Shown here in pieces: positions 53,309 to 62,204 of a stretch of 64,000 bases of DNA. The first letter of the stretch is position 1. The number at the start of each line of letters is the position of its first letter. Origin of the DNA: Streptomyces sp. R41. Its GTDB lineage: Bacteria > Actinomycetota > Actinomycetes > Streptomycetales > Streptomycetaceae. The notes under the pieces are model-generated. The model was not told the DNA's origin and made no database searches. It saw only the letters and a program-made list of their open reading frames with translations. The stretch lies in contig NZ_CP163443.1 in NCBI RefSeq assembly GCF_041053055.1, positions 5,563,001 through 5,627,000 on the forward strand. Direction: 5' to 3'. The translations under genes were made by a program, and so were the position numbers.

Positions 53309-54829
53309 TTACCGCTCCTTCGTCTCCTCCAGGACCGTCCGTCCCAGCAACGCGTACCGCTCCGGCGCCCGCCGCTTCAGGTACGTCGCGTAGCCGACCC
53401 CGCCCACCGCGATCAGGGCGACGATCCACGGTGTCGACTTCAGGATGAGGGAGCCGGACTCGGTGCCGGCCGCGGCGCCCATGTTGGAGACCAGCAGGAC
53501 CACCACGCCGAGCATCGCGAGGCCGCCGAGGAGCGGGGCGGTGAAGGTCTTGAACCAGTGCTTGCTCTCTGGGTGGTTGCTGCGGAAGTAGGCGAGGACC
53601 GCGAAGGAGCAGACGGCCTGCACCACGAGGATGGCCATCGTGCCGAGGATGGCGAGCAGGACGTAGGTGCCGGTGTACGGGTCCTTGCCCGCGGCCCAGA
53701 ACGCGCCGATCAGCACACCACTGACGACAGTCTGGACGAGACCCGCGATGTGCGGGGAGCCGTGCTTGGGGTGGGTGCGGCCGATGGTTCTTTGCAGGGA
53801 CGGGAGTACTCCCTCGCGGCCCAGTGCGTACATGTAGCGGGCGGCGCAGTTGTGGAAGGCCATGCCGCAGGCCAGCGAACCGGTGATCATCAGCCACTGC
53901 ATGACGTCGACGGCCCAGTGGCCGACGTAGTGCTCAGTGGGGTTGAAGAACAACGCCAGCGGGTTCGCGGACGAGGCCGCCTTCACGGCCTCCGCCTCCC
54001 CGTTGCCCGTGATGGCCATCCAGGAGACGAAGACGTAGAAGACGCCGACGCCGAGCACGCTGATCATCGTCGCCTTGGGGATGATCTTCTTCGGGTCGCG
54101 GGACTCCTCGCCGTACATGGCCGTCGACTCGAAGCCGACCCATGACCAGAAGGCGAAGAAGAGGCCGAGCCCGGCGCTGGTGCCCTTGAAGGCGTTGACC
54201 GGGTTGACCGGGCCGAAGGTGAAGCCGTGCGGGCCGCCGCCATGCAGGGCCACGGAGATCGCCATCGCGGCGAGGACGGTGACCTCGGTGGCGAGGAGTA
54301 CGACGAGCAGTTTCTCGGCGACCGAGACGCCGAACCACGTGCCTGTGGCGTTGATGGCCAGCATCAGGATCGCGAACGCCCACCACGGGACGTCCACCCC
54401 CGTCTGGTCCTTCAACGTCCCCGTGGCGAAGGTCGAGAAGATGCCGATCAGGGCCGGCTCGAAGACGACGTACGCGAAGGTGGCCAGCAGGCCCGAGGCG
54501 AGTCCGACGGTGCGGCCGAGGCCGTAGGAGATGAAGCCGTAGAAGGCGCCGGTGGAGGTGATGTGCTTCGCCATCGAGGTGAAGCCGACCGCAAAGATGG
54601 CCAGGACGACCATTGCGACGAGGTAGCTGGCGGGGGCGCCGATGCCGTTTCCGGCCGACACCATGAACGGCACATTGCCCGTCATGGCGGTGATCGGGGC
54701 CGCGGTGGCGACGGCCATGAAGACCACGCCCAGCAGGCCGATCGCGTTCGGCTTCAGCCGGTGGACGGTGCCTCCCGGCTCGTCCGCCGTGGCCGGTGCC
54801 CCAGGGGCCACGCCCTCTTGTACTGCCAT
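53309..54829 (-). CDS. APC-family permease, probable ethanolamine or amino-acid importer
   Basis: 506 residues from ATG 54829; the upstream ATG 54853 gives a poor N-terminus. About 12-14 membrane segments, start LKPNAIGLLGVVFMAVATAA, with the APC motif SYGLGRTVGLASGLLATFAY and FWSWVGFESTAMYGEESRDP, and VLPSLQRTIGRTHPKHGSPH in a later loop. It is divergent from eutBC with a 205-bp gap, which suggests ethanolamine as a substrate, but amino acids are also possible. The transporter is followed by a repeat. Confidence 0.82.
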   Translation of the reverse strand: MAVQEGVAPGAPATADEPGGTVHRLKPNAIGLLGVVFMAVATAAPITAMTGNVPFMVSAGNGIGAPASYLVAMVVLAIFAVGFTSMAKHITSTGAFYGFISYGLGRTVGLASGLLATFAYVVFEPALIGIFSTFATGTLKDQTGVDVPWWAFAILMLAINATGTWFGVSVAEKLLVVLLATEVTVLAAMAISVALHGGGPHGFTFGPVNPVNAFKGTSAGLGLFFAFWSWVGFESTAMYGEESRDPKKIIPKATMISVLGVGVFYVFVSWMAITGNGEAEAVKAASSANPLALFFNPTEHYVGHWAVDVMQWLMITGSLACGMAFHNCAARYMYALGREGVLPSLQRTIGRTHPKHGSPHIAGLVQTVVSGVLIGAFWAAGKDPYTGTYVLLAILGTMAILVVQAVCSFAVLAYFRSNHPESKHWFKTFTAPLLGGLAMLGVVVLLVSNMGAAAGTESGSLILKSTPWIVALIAVGGVGYATYLKRRAPERYALLGRTVLEETKER

Positions 54830-55034
54830 CGGGTGGCCCCTTTCCTCATGCACTCGGCCGTTGATCGTTGGTGTGCGACGAGCCGGAATCCTGCTGGGCG
54901 AATGAGTCGGCCGGCGAGTCCCGGCGTTAAATGTTTGTCAACCAGACCTTTAGAACGGCACAGGAACGAACGTCTGCGTTAACTCTCCGGCCGGGCGTGG
55001 ACCCGGCGCCGCACCCCTTCGTACGGTCGCCGTC

Positions 55035-56429
55035 ATGACCACCTACACCGCCACCCTCGGCGGCCGGAGTCACCAGTTCGACGGACTGGCCCGGCTGCTC
55101 GCCGCCGCGAGCCCCGAGCGTTCCGGCGACCGGCTCGCCGGGCTCGCCGCCGAGTCCGCGCAGGCGCGGGTCGCGGCACGGTGGGCGCTGGCCGAGGTGC
55201 CGCTCGCGCGGTTCCTTGCCGAGCCGGTGATTCCGTATGAGGACGACGACGTGACCCGGCTGATCACGGACGGGCATGACGCGGTGGCCTTCGGGCCCGT
55301 CTCCGGGCTCACGGTGGGGGAGTTCCGGGAGTGGCTGCTGTCGGAGGCGGCGGACGCCGCGAGTCTGGCCGCGCTGGCGCCCGGGCTCACGCCCGAGATG
55401 GTGGCGGCCGTCTCCAAGCTCATGGGCAACGCGGACCTGGTGGCGGTCGCCCGCAAGGTGAGGGTGGTGACCGCCTTCCGCTCCACGATCGGCCTGCCCG
55501 GCCGCCTCGCCACCCGCCTCCAGCCCAACCACCCCACCGACGACCCGGCGGGCGTGGCGGCGGCGCTGCTGGACGGGCTCCTCCTCGGCTCCGGCGACGC
55601 GGTGATCGGCATCAACCCGGCGACCGACAGCCCGAAGGCCGTACGAGACCTGCTGGAGCTGTTGGACGGCGTGATCGAGCGCTACTCCATCCCCACCCAG
55701 TCCTGCGTCCTGTGTCATGTCACGACGAGCATCGACCTGATGGAACGCGGCGCCCCCGTCGACCTCGTCTTCCAGTCCATCGCCGGTACGCAGGCCGCGA
55801 ACGCGTCCTTCGGTGTCACCCTCGGGCTGCTCGACGAGGCGTACGAGGCCGCCAAGGGACTCGGCCGGGGGACCGTCGGGCAGAACGCCCTCTACTTCGA
55901 GACCGGCCAGGGCAGCGCGCTGTCCGCCGACGCGCACCACGGGGTGGACCAGCAGACGGTGGAGGCGCGGGCGTACGCGGTGGCCCGCCGCTACGACCCG
56001 CTCCTGGTGAACACGGTCGTGGGGTTCATCGGCCCGGAGTACCTGTACGACGGCCGGCAGATCCTGCGCGCGGCGCTGGAAGACCACTTCTGCGGGAAAC
56101 TGCTCGGGCTGCCGATGGGCCTGGACATCTGTTACACCAACCACGCCGACGCGGACGACGACGACATCGCGACGATGCTGACGATGCTCGGCGTAGCGGG
56201 GGCTTCGTTCGTGATCTGCACGCCGGGCGGCGACGACATCATGCTCAATTACCAATCCGCCTCGTACCACGACGCGTTGTACCTGCGCGAGGTCCTCGGG
56301 CTGCGCCCGGCACCGGAGTTCGAGGCGTGGCTGGGGCGGATCGGGCTGCTGGACGTCGGGGGCGGGATCAGGGATGTGTCGGGCACGGCCCATCCCTTGC
56401 TGGCGATCGGCAAGGAGGCAGCCGCATGA
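55035..56429 (+). CDS. eutB: Ethanolamine ammonia-lyase large subunit
   Basis: 464 residues, the normal length. TIM-barrel enzyme with KLMGNADLVAVARKVRVVTA, GLPGRLATRLQPNHPTDDPA, GDAVIGINPATDSPKAVRDL, LFETGQ-like YFETGQGSALSADAHHGVDQ and LGLPMGLDICYTNHADADDD. With EutC and coenzyme B12 it converts ethanolamine to acetaldehyde and ammonia. It overlaps eutC by four bases. No EutA reactivase, no EutR and no microcompartment shell genes are visible, which is usual for actinomycetes. Confidence 0.95.
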   Translation: MTTYTATLGGRSHQFDGLARLLAAASPERSGDRLAGLAAESAQARVAARWALAEVPLARFLAEPVIPYEDDDVTRLITDGHDAVAFGPVSGLTVGEFREWLLSEAADAASLAALAPGLTPEMVAAVSKLMGNADLVAVARKVRVVTAFRSTIGLPGRLATRLQPNHPTDDPAGVAAALLDGLLLGSGDAVIGINPATDSPKAVRDLLELLDGVIERYSIPTQSCVLCHVTTSIDLMERGAPVDLVFQSIAGTQAANASFGVTLGLLDEAYEAAKGLGRGTVGQNALYFETGQGSALSADAHHGVDQQTVEARAYAVARRYDPLLVNTVVGFIGPEYLYDGRQILRAALEDHFCGKLLGLPMGLDICYTNHADADDDDIATMLTMLGVAGASFVICTPGGDDIMLNYQSASYHDALYLREVLGLRPAPEFEAWLGRIGLLDVGGGIRDVSGTAHPLLAIGKEAAA

Positions 56430-57247
56430 GCGACGTGACGGAGAGCGGTGTGACGGACAGTCAGCTAGGTCAACTGGCAACACTGGTAAGGGCCTTGGTG
56501 GCGCCACCCGAGTCCGACGCGGCCCTGTGGGCGTCCCTCCGCCGCCACACCCAGGCGCGGATCGGGCTCGGCCGTGCGGGCTCGGCGCTGCCCACCCGGC
56601 ACCGCCTCGAACTGCAGGCCGCGCACGCCGCCGCGCGGGACGCGGTGCACTCGCCGTTCGAGCCCGACGCGGTGGCCGCCGCGCTGACCGGTGTGCCGAC
56701 GATACGGGTGCGCAGTGCCGCGCCCGACCGGCTCACGTACCTTCAGCGTCCCGACCTGGGCCGACGGCTCGACGACATCGATCGCGCGCACCTGCCGCGC
56801 GACGACTGGGACGTGGTGTTCGTGGTGGCCGACGGGCTGTCGAGCCGTGCGGTCCATGATCACGCGGCGCCGGTGATCCGTGAGACGACGGCGCTGCTCC
56901 CCGCGACCTGGCGGGTCGCCCCGGTCGTCCTCGCCGAGCAGGCCCGGGTGGCGCTCGGCGACGACATCGCCGACGCGCTGGGGGCGACGCTGGCGGTGGT
57001 CCTCATCGGTGAGCGTCCGGGCATGTCGGCGGCCGACTCCCTCGGCGCGTACCTGACGTACACCCCGCGTCCCGGGCGCACCACCGACGCCGACCGCAAC
57101 TGCCTCTCCAACATCCGGCCGCCGCTGGGTCTCTCCCACGCGACGGCCGCCACCAAGCTGGTCGCCCTGATGCGCAGGGCCCGGGCGCTCGGTGCCACGG
57201 GCGTGGCCCTGAAGGACGAGTCGGACGCGGCGCTGTCGCCCGGGTAG
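56426..57247 (+). CDS. eutC: Ethanolamine ammonia-lyase small subunit
   Basis: 273 residues from ATG 56426. Family features are HTQARIGLGRAGSALPTRHR, LQAAHAAARDAVHSPF, VVFVVADGLSSRAVHDHAAP, VLIGERPGMSAADSLGAYLT, and DRNCLSNIRPPLGLSHATAA at the B12-binding end. It completes the B12-dependent enzyme with EutB. The overlap of stop and start implies coupled production. Ends at a long hairpin. Confidence 0.95.
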   Translation: MSDVTESGVTDSQLGQLATLVRALVAPPESDAALWASLRRHTQARIGLGRAGSALPTRHRLELQAAHAAARDAVHSPFEPDAVAAALTGVPTIRVRSAAPDRLTYLQRPDLGRRLDDIDRAHLPRDDWDVVFVVADGLSSRAVHDHAAPVIRETTALLPATWRVAPVVLAEQARVALGDDIADALGATLAVVLIGERPGMSAADSLGAYLTYTPRPGRTTDADRNCLSNIRPPLGLSHATAATKLVALMRRARALGATGVALKDESDAALSPG

Positions 57248-57249
57248 GT

Positions 57250-57440
57250 GTTTTCGCCCCCTCCGCCCCTACCCTCCCCCACTCTCGGCTTCGCTCGAGC
57301 GGGGGACCCCCATCGTCCCTGGGGGCTGCCGCCCCCAGACCCCCGCCAAAAGATCGCGCAGTTCCTCGCGCCCCTTAAAAGGGGCGCGAGGAACTGCGCG
57401 ATCAACCCCCACGCACCCGCAGCCGCGGAGGGGGCGAAAA
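57250..57440. repeat. Dispersed mosaic repeat, copy 7, with perfect 25-bp hairpin
   Basis: It includes TTTTCGCCCCCTCCGCCCCT, a TCGGCTTCGCTCGAGCGGGG block, CCCTGGGGGCTGCCGCCCCC, then 25-bp arms (57352-57376 with 57379-57403) around two bases. The right arm is the AAGGGGCGCGAGGAACTGCG module and the left arm is the same module reversed. It probably terminates eutBC and the converging gene. Confidence 0.85.
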
Positions 57441-57452
57441 AACTCCCCGCCG

Positions 57453-58313
57453 TCACCCCACCGGCAACGTCAACCCCCACGCCCCCTCCCGCACCGTCCA
57501 CGTCCGAGTCCGTACAGGCCCGGCCACCACCGAATCCGCCCGGTACCGGAAATCGGCCCCGGAGACGGTGACCCGGTGCCCCACGGCCCGCAGGGGCGAC
57601 GCCTCCGCGCCCACGGACACCGGCCGGACCTCGACCTCCGCACCGCCCGACGAGAAGCCCGGCGTCACGCACACCGTCTCCACGGGCTGGTCGAGGTCGA
57701 CGACCGTGACGCCGTCGACCTCGACACGGAGCCGGGAGGGACCGGGCCCGGGCACGGAGGTCAGCCGTGGGGGCCGGGCCACGAGGGTCCGGACGAGGGA
57801 CTGGCAGGTGCGCAGCCAAGGGTGGGCCCCTGCGTCGGCACCGGCGTCCTCGTCGAGGCGGGCGGCGGCCGGGGACGGCAGCGAGGGGATCCGGAGCGCC
57901 CCCAGCACCACGCCGTCGCTGTCGTCGACGAGCAGATCCATCCGCCGCTCGGCCCCGTCGAGCACGGCCCGGGCCGCCGCCACGGCACCGGTCGGCACCC
58001 CCAAGGACCGCGCCAGCGAGAGCACGCCCCCCACCGGCACCAGCGACAGCGCACACGCGGCGAGCTCCCGCTGCCGGTGCAAAAGGGACACAGCTCGCAG
58101 CAGAGCCCGGTCGTCGCCGACGACGACGGGCCGCCGAGACCCCCGACGGGCCAGCGCCCGAGCGAATTCCTCGGGCCCGTCGGGAAGGCACACTTTCGTC
58201 GCCGCACCCGCGCTGAGCACGTCTTTCGCGATCCGTACAGACTCGCCGTCCGTCCGTCGGGCGACCGGGTCGATGACCACCAGAAGCTGGTCGGAAGCCG
58301 CCACCTCGGTCAT
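57453..58313 (-). CDS. Diacylglycerol-kinase-like protein without the GGDGT motif
   Basis: 286 residues from ATG 58313; upstream codons are rejected as non-family. It resembles diacylglycerol/lipid kinases of the DAGK catalytic family in overall order: [60 protein letters not shown], and C-terminal beta-domain sequence [20 protein letters not shown]. The nucleotide-binding GGDGT is missing, reading VGDDRALL. It is thus probably not an active kinase. It is divergent from purA. Confidence 0.7.
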   Translation of the reverse strand: MTEVAASDQLLVVIDPVARRTDGESVRIAKDVLSAGAATKVCLPDGPEEFARALARRGSRRPVVVGDDRALLRAVSLLHRQRELAACALSLVPVGGVLSLARSLGVPTGAVAAARAVLDGAERRMDLLVDDSDGVVLGALRIPSLPSPAAARLDEDAGADAGAHPWLRTCQSLVRTLVARPPRLTSVPGPGPSRLRVEVDGVTVVDLDQPVETVCVTPGFSSGGAEVEVRPVSVGAEASPLRAVGHRVTVSGADFRYRADSVVAGPVRTRTWTVREGAWGLTLPVG

Positions 58314-58346
58314 GCCTCGCTTCCTCGGGTAGCATCTTGGTGCAAG

Positions 58347-58374
58347 AGCCCCTTGCGCTATTGCGCCAGGGGCT
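58347..58374. promoter_or_regulatory. Hairpin in the purA leader region
   Basis: A 12-bp stem with one G-U pair (58347-58358 with 58363-58374) around TATT. It lies between two divergent genes, 130 bp upstream of purA, where a terminator of neither gene is expected. It could be an attenuator in the purA leader. Confidence 0.45.
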
Positions 58375-58504
58375 TCGTCTATTCCGGGGCATCCGGTCCG
58401 ACGGTCGCGGCCAAAGGAGGTCGCCGGCGTACGCAGCCGTATCCAAAACCAGCCGCGTACGTCCCCGACCTTGGACATGCCCCGCCCGGAAGGGGTGTAC
58501 GCCT

Positions 58505-59788
58505 GTGCCCGCACTTGTGCTGCTCGGTGCTCAGTGGGGTGACGAAGGCAAGGGAAAGGCCACCGACCTGCTCGGTGGATCCGTGGACTATGTGGTGCGC
58601 TACCAGGGCGGCAACAACGCCGGCCACACGGTAGTCGTGGGCGATCAGAAGTATGCCCTCCACCTCCTCCCTTCCGGAATCCTCACGCCGGAGTGCACTC
58701 CGGTGATCGGAAACGGAGTCGTCGTCGACCCGTCGGTCCTGTTCTCCGAGCTGAACGGACTGAACGAGCGCGGCGTCGACACCTCCAAGCTCCTGATCAG
58801 CGGAAACGCGCACATCATCACGCCGTACAACGTGACGGTGGACAAGGTCACCGAGCGCTTCCTCGGGAAGCGGAAGATCGGGACGACCGGGCGCGGCATC
58901 GGGCCGACGTACGCGGACAAGATCAACCGTGTCGGCATCCGCATTCAGGACCTGTACGACGAGTCGATCCTGACGCAGAAGGTCGAAGCGGCCCTCGACT
59001 TCAAGAACCAGATCCTGGCCAAGCTCTACAACCGGCGCGCCATCGAGGCCGGCCAGGTCGTCGAGGAGCTGCTGGGCTACGCGGACCGGCTCAAGCCGTA
59101 TGTCGCGGACACCGTCCTGGTCCTCAACCAGGCGCTGGAGCAGGACAAGGTCGTGCTCTTCGAGGGCGGCCAGGGCACGCTGCTCGACATCGACCACGGC
59201 ACGTATCCGTTCGTGACGTCGTCGAACCCGACCGCCGGTGGTGCCTGCACCGGTGCGGGCGTCGGCCCCACGAAGATCAGCCGGGTCATCGGCATCCTCA
59301 AGGCGTACACGACCCGCGTCGGCTCGGGCCCGTTCCCGACCGAGCTCTTCGACGAGGACGGCGAGGCGCTGCGGCGGATCGGCGGCGAGCGCGGTGTGAC
59401 CACCGGTCGTGACCGGCGCTGCGGCTGGTTCGACGCGGTCATCGCCCGTTACGCGACCCGTGTGAACGGTCTGACCGACTTCTTCCTCACCAAGCTGGAC
59501 GTCCTGACCGGCTGGGAGGAGATCCCGGTGTGCGTGGCGTACGAGATCGACGGCAAGCGCGTCGAGGAGCTCCCGTACTCCCAGACCGACTTCCACCACG
59601 CGAAGCCGGTCTACGAGACCCTCCCGGGCTGGTCGGAGGACATCACGAAGGCCAAGACCTTCGCGGACCTCCCGAAGAACGCCCAGGCGTACGTCAAGGC
59701 CCTCGAGGACATGTCCGGCGCCCCGATCTCCGCGATCGGTGTCGGCCCGGGCCGCGACGAGACGATCGAGATCAACTCGTTCATCTAG
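58505..59788 (+). CDS. purA: Adenylosuccinate synthetase
   Basis: 427 residues from GTG 58505; an upstream frame extension is rejected since the family starts [20 protein letters not shown]. Features are [76 protein letters not shown] and [20 protein letters not shown]. It joins IMP and aspartate with GTP to make adenylosuccinate in the AMP branch. Normal length. Followed by a terminator at 59855. Confidence 0.97.
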   Translation: MPALVLLGAQWGDEGKGKATDLLGGSVDYVVRYQGGNNAGHTVVVGDQKYALHLLPSGILTPECTPVIGNGVVVDPSVLFSELNGLNERGVDTSKLLISGNAHIITPYNVTVDKVTERFLGKRKIGTTGRGIGPTYADKINRVGIRIQDLYDESILTQKVEAALDFKNQILAKLYNRRAIEAGQVVEELLGYADRLKPYVADTVLVLNQALEQDKVVLFEGGQGTLLDIDHGTYPFVTSSNPTAGGACTGAGVGPTKISRVIGILKAYTTRVGSGPFPTELFDEDGEALRRIGGERGVTTGRDRRCGWFDAVIARYATRVNGLTDFFLTKLDVLTGWEEIPVCVAYEIDGKRVEELPYSQTDFHHAKPVYETLPGWSEDITKAKTFADLPKNAQAYVKALEDMSGAPISAIGVGPGRDETIEINSFI

Positions 59789-59854
59789 TACGGCCTTCGG
59801 TGCAGGCTGCAGTACGGCCTTGACCAACTCGTAGGGTTCGCAGGGCCCTTGGAC

Positions 59855-59890
59855 ACGCCCCCGGTGACGCTTCGGCCGACCCGGGGGCGT
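59855..59890 (+). terminator. Terminator of purA
   Basis: A perfect 10-bp stem ACGCCCCCGG (59855-59864) with 59881-59890 and a 16-base loop, 67 bp after the stop. Confidence 0.7.
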
Positions 59891-60038
59891 TGTCATGTCA
59901 TGCCCATCCTTGACCGGGACATGGGCTGTTCCTGGTTTCGGCAGGGGCGAGGTGCGACCACGATCTACGCGTGTAGTCCCCGCACGGCTCGCACGGCTCG
60001 TTCACCTGCCCTCGCCACCCCACTCCCAGGAGCCCCGT

Positions 60039-61856
60039 ATGCCCGTGAACCCCTTGAACCGCCGGGAGTTCGTGAAGAAGTCGGCCGTCACCGGCGCGGC
60101 CGTGGCCGTCGCGGGGACGGCCACGGCCGCGCCCGCCCAGGCCGCCGACCGGCATCCCGAAAAGGCGCCCCGCACCTGGTCGTTCTCCATCCTCGGCACC
60201 ACCGACCTGCACAGCCATGTCTTCGACTGGGACTACTACACGGACGCCACCTACAAGGACAGCAAGGGGAATTCCGTAGGGGTCGCCCGCGTCGCCACGC
60301 TCATCAAGCAGCAGCGCGCCGCCAAGGGCGAGGACCACGTCCTGCTCGTCGACGCGGGCGACATCATCCAGGGCACGTCGCTGGCGTACTACTACGCGCG
60401 CGTCGACCCGATCACCGGCGCCGACGGTCGCAAGGGGCCCAGGCACCCGATGGCGATCGCGATGAACGCCATGCGGTACGACGCCGCCGCGCTCGGCAAC
60501 CACGAGTTCAACTACGGCATCGAGACGCTCCGCAAGTTCGAGAAGCAGTGCCACTTCCCGCTGCTCGGCGCCAACGCGCTGGACGCGAAGACCCTCCGGC
60601 CCGCGTTCCCGCCGTACACCGTGAAGCGCATCTGCGTTCCCGGCGCGCCCGACATCAAGGTCGGCGTCCTCGGGCTGACGAACCCCGGAATCGCCCTGTG
60701 GGACAAGGACAACGTCGCCGGGAAGATGGCGTTCACCGGGCTCGTCGAGCAGGCCAAGAAGTACGTCCCCCGGCTCCGCGCCCTCGGCTGCGACGTCGTC
60801 TTCCTCACCGACCACTCCGGGCTGGACGGCAGTTCTTCGTACGGCACCGAACTCCCGTACGTCGAGAACGCCTCGAACCTCGTGGCCGAGCAGGTCCCCG
60901 GCATCGACGCGATCCTCGTGGGCCACACCCACACCGAGGTCTCGTCCTACACGGTGACGAACACCGAGACCGGCAAGGACGTCGTCCTCTCCGAGCCGTA
61001 CTGCTACGGCATGCGCCTGACCGTCTTCGACTTCGAGCTCGAACTCGTCCACGGCCAGTGGAAGGTCACCAGCACCAAGGCGCAGACCCTCAACAGCAAC
61101 ACGGTCGAGGAGGACGCGGAGATCACCGAGCTCCTCAAGGCCGACCACGACCTCGTGGTGAAGTACGTCAACACGCCGGTGGGCACGTGTACCGCGGACC
61201 TCTCCGCGGCCGAGGCCTGCTGGAAGGACGTCCCGGTGATGGACTTCATCCACCAGGTCCAGATGGCGACGGTCGCCACCGGCCTGTCCACGGCCGACGC
61301 GGCGCTCCCCCTCATCTCGGTCGCCGCGCCCTTCAGTCGCACCGCCGACATCCCCAAGGGCGACGTCACCATCCGCGACGTCGCGGGGCTCTACATCTAC
61401 GACAACACCCTGTACGGCAAGAAGCTCACGGGGGCGCAGCTCAAGGAGTACCTGGAGTACGCGGCGAAGTACTACCACCAGGTGCCGAGCGGCACGAAGG
61501 TCGACACCGCGACACTGACGAACGCCAACAACTTCTGGGACTACATGTACGACACCGCCGCCGGCGTCTCGTACGACATCGACATCGCCCAGGCCGAGGG
61601 GTCGAGGATCAAGAACCTCACCTACAACGGCACCGCGGTCGCGGACGACCAGGTCTTCGTCGTCGCCGTCAACAACTACCGCGCCAACGGCGGCAGCGGC
61701 TACCCGCACATCGCCTCGGCGGACATCGCGTACAGCTCCACGAACGAGATCCGCCAGCTGATGATCGACTACGTCACGTCCAAGGGCACGCTGGACCCCG
61801 CCGACTTCGCCGCGGCCAACTGGAAGCTGACGCAGGACGGGACGCCCGTGTTCTGA
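60039..61856 (+). CDS. Tat-exported 5'-nucleotidase / 2',3'-cyclic phosphodiesterase
   Basis: 605 residues from ATG 60039 after CCAGGAG. A Tat signal (NRREFVKKSAVTGAAVAVAG) with a likely cleavage after APAQA precedes a metallophosphatase domain: ILGTTDLHSHVFDWDYY, LLVDAGDIIQGT, AALGNHEFNYGIETL, VFLTDHSGLDGS, AILVGHTHTEVS. The 5'-nucleotidase C-terminal domain has DLSAAEACWKDVPVMDFIHQ and VAVNNYRANGGSGYPHIASA. It hydrolyses nucleotides or cyclic nucleotides outside the cell and lets Streptomyces scavenge phosphate and nucleosides. Folded export through Tat fits a metalloenzyme. It stands alone. Confidence 0.9.
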   Translation: MPVNPLNRREFVKKSAVTGAAVAVAGTATAAPAQAADRHPEKAPRTWSFSILGTTDLHSHVFDWDYYTDATYKDSKGNSVGVARVATLIKQQRAAKGEDHVLLVDAGDIIQGTSLAYYYARVDPITGADGRKGPRHPMAIAMNAMRYDAAALGNHEFNYGIETLRKFEKQCHFPLLGANALDAKTLRPAFPPYTVKRICVPGAPDIKVGVLGLTNPGIALWDKDNVAGKMAFTGLVEQAKKYVPRLRALGCDVVFLTDHSGLDGSSSYGTELPYVENASNLVAEQVPGIDAILVGHTHTEVSSYTVTNTETGKDVVLSEPYCYGMRLTVFDFELELVHGQWKVTSTKAQTLNSNTVEEDAEITELLKADHDLVVKYVNTPVGTCTADLSAAEACWKDVPVMDFIHQVQMATVATGLSTADAALPLISVAAPFSRTADIPKGDVTIRDVAGLYIYDNTLYGKKLTGAQLKEYLEYAAKYYHQVPSGTKVDTATLTNANNFWDYMYDTAAGVSYDIDIAQAEGSRIKNLTYNGTAVADDQVFVVAVNNYRANGGSGYPHIASADIAYSSTNEIRQLMIDYVTSKGTLDPADFAAANWKLTQDGTPVF

Positions 61857-61904
61857 CACGTCAGGGAAAGGTGCTCTGACACGTCAGGGAAGCCACTCCT
61901 CGCT

Positions 61905-61945
61905 CACTGCGGCCGACGTCCTCCTCCGGGGTCTCGGCCGCAGTG
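61905..61945 (+). terminator. Terminator after the 5'-nucleotidase
   Basis: A perfect 12-bp stem CACTGCGGCCGA (61905-61916) with 61934-61945 and a 17-base loop. Just upstream are two direct copies of CTGACACGTCAGGGAA (61853-61868, 61876-61891), the first overlapping the stop. Confidence 0.8.
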
Positions 61946-61949
61946 GCGT

Positions 61950-62204
61950 CTTTACGCCGCTGAGCCCCAACTCACCTGATTTTACTTGCCGTTGGCAATC
62001 ATGCTGTGCCTATGGTGATCACCGCGCACGGCGGCACCGACCCGGTCGCCGGGCGCCCGGCGACCATCGACCGGGGGGAACACCGTCGTCATGGGGGGAC
62101 ACATCGGCATGCCGCGATGACGGCTGCCCGCGTACGACCACCCAGCCTCGTGTGCCCTTCTCGGCCGCATCGGACGCCGTCCCTGCGACGGAACAGGAGC
62201 CCCC
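61950..62204. other. Upstream region of the DUF1906 gene
   Basis: No gene I can support. There is a short inverted repeat TTGCC-N3-GGCAA (61986-61998) in the only AT-rich patch, where a promoter for the next gene is plausible. Confidence 0.35.
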
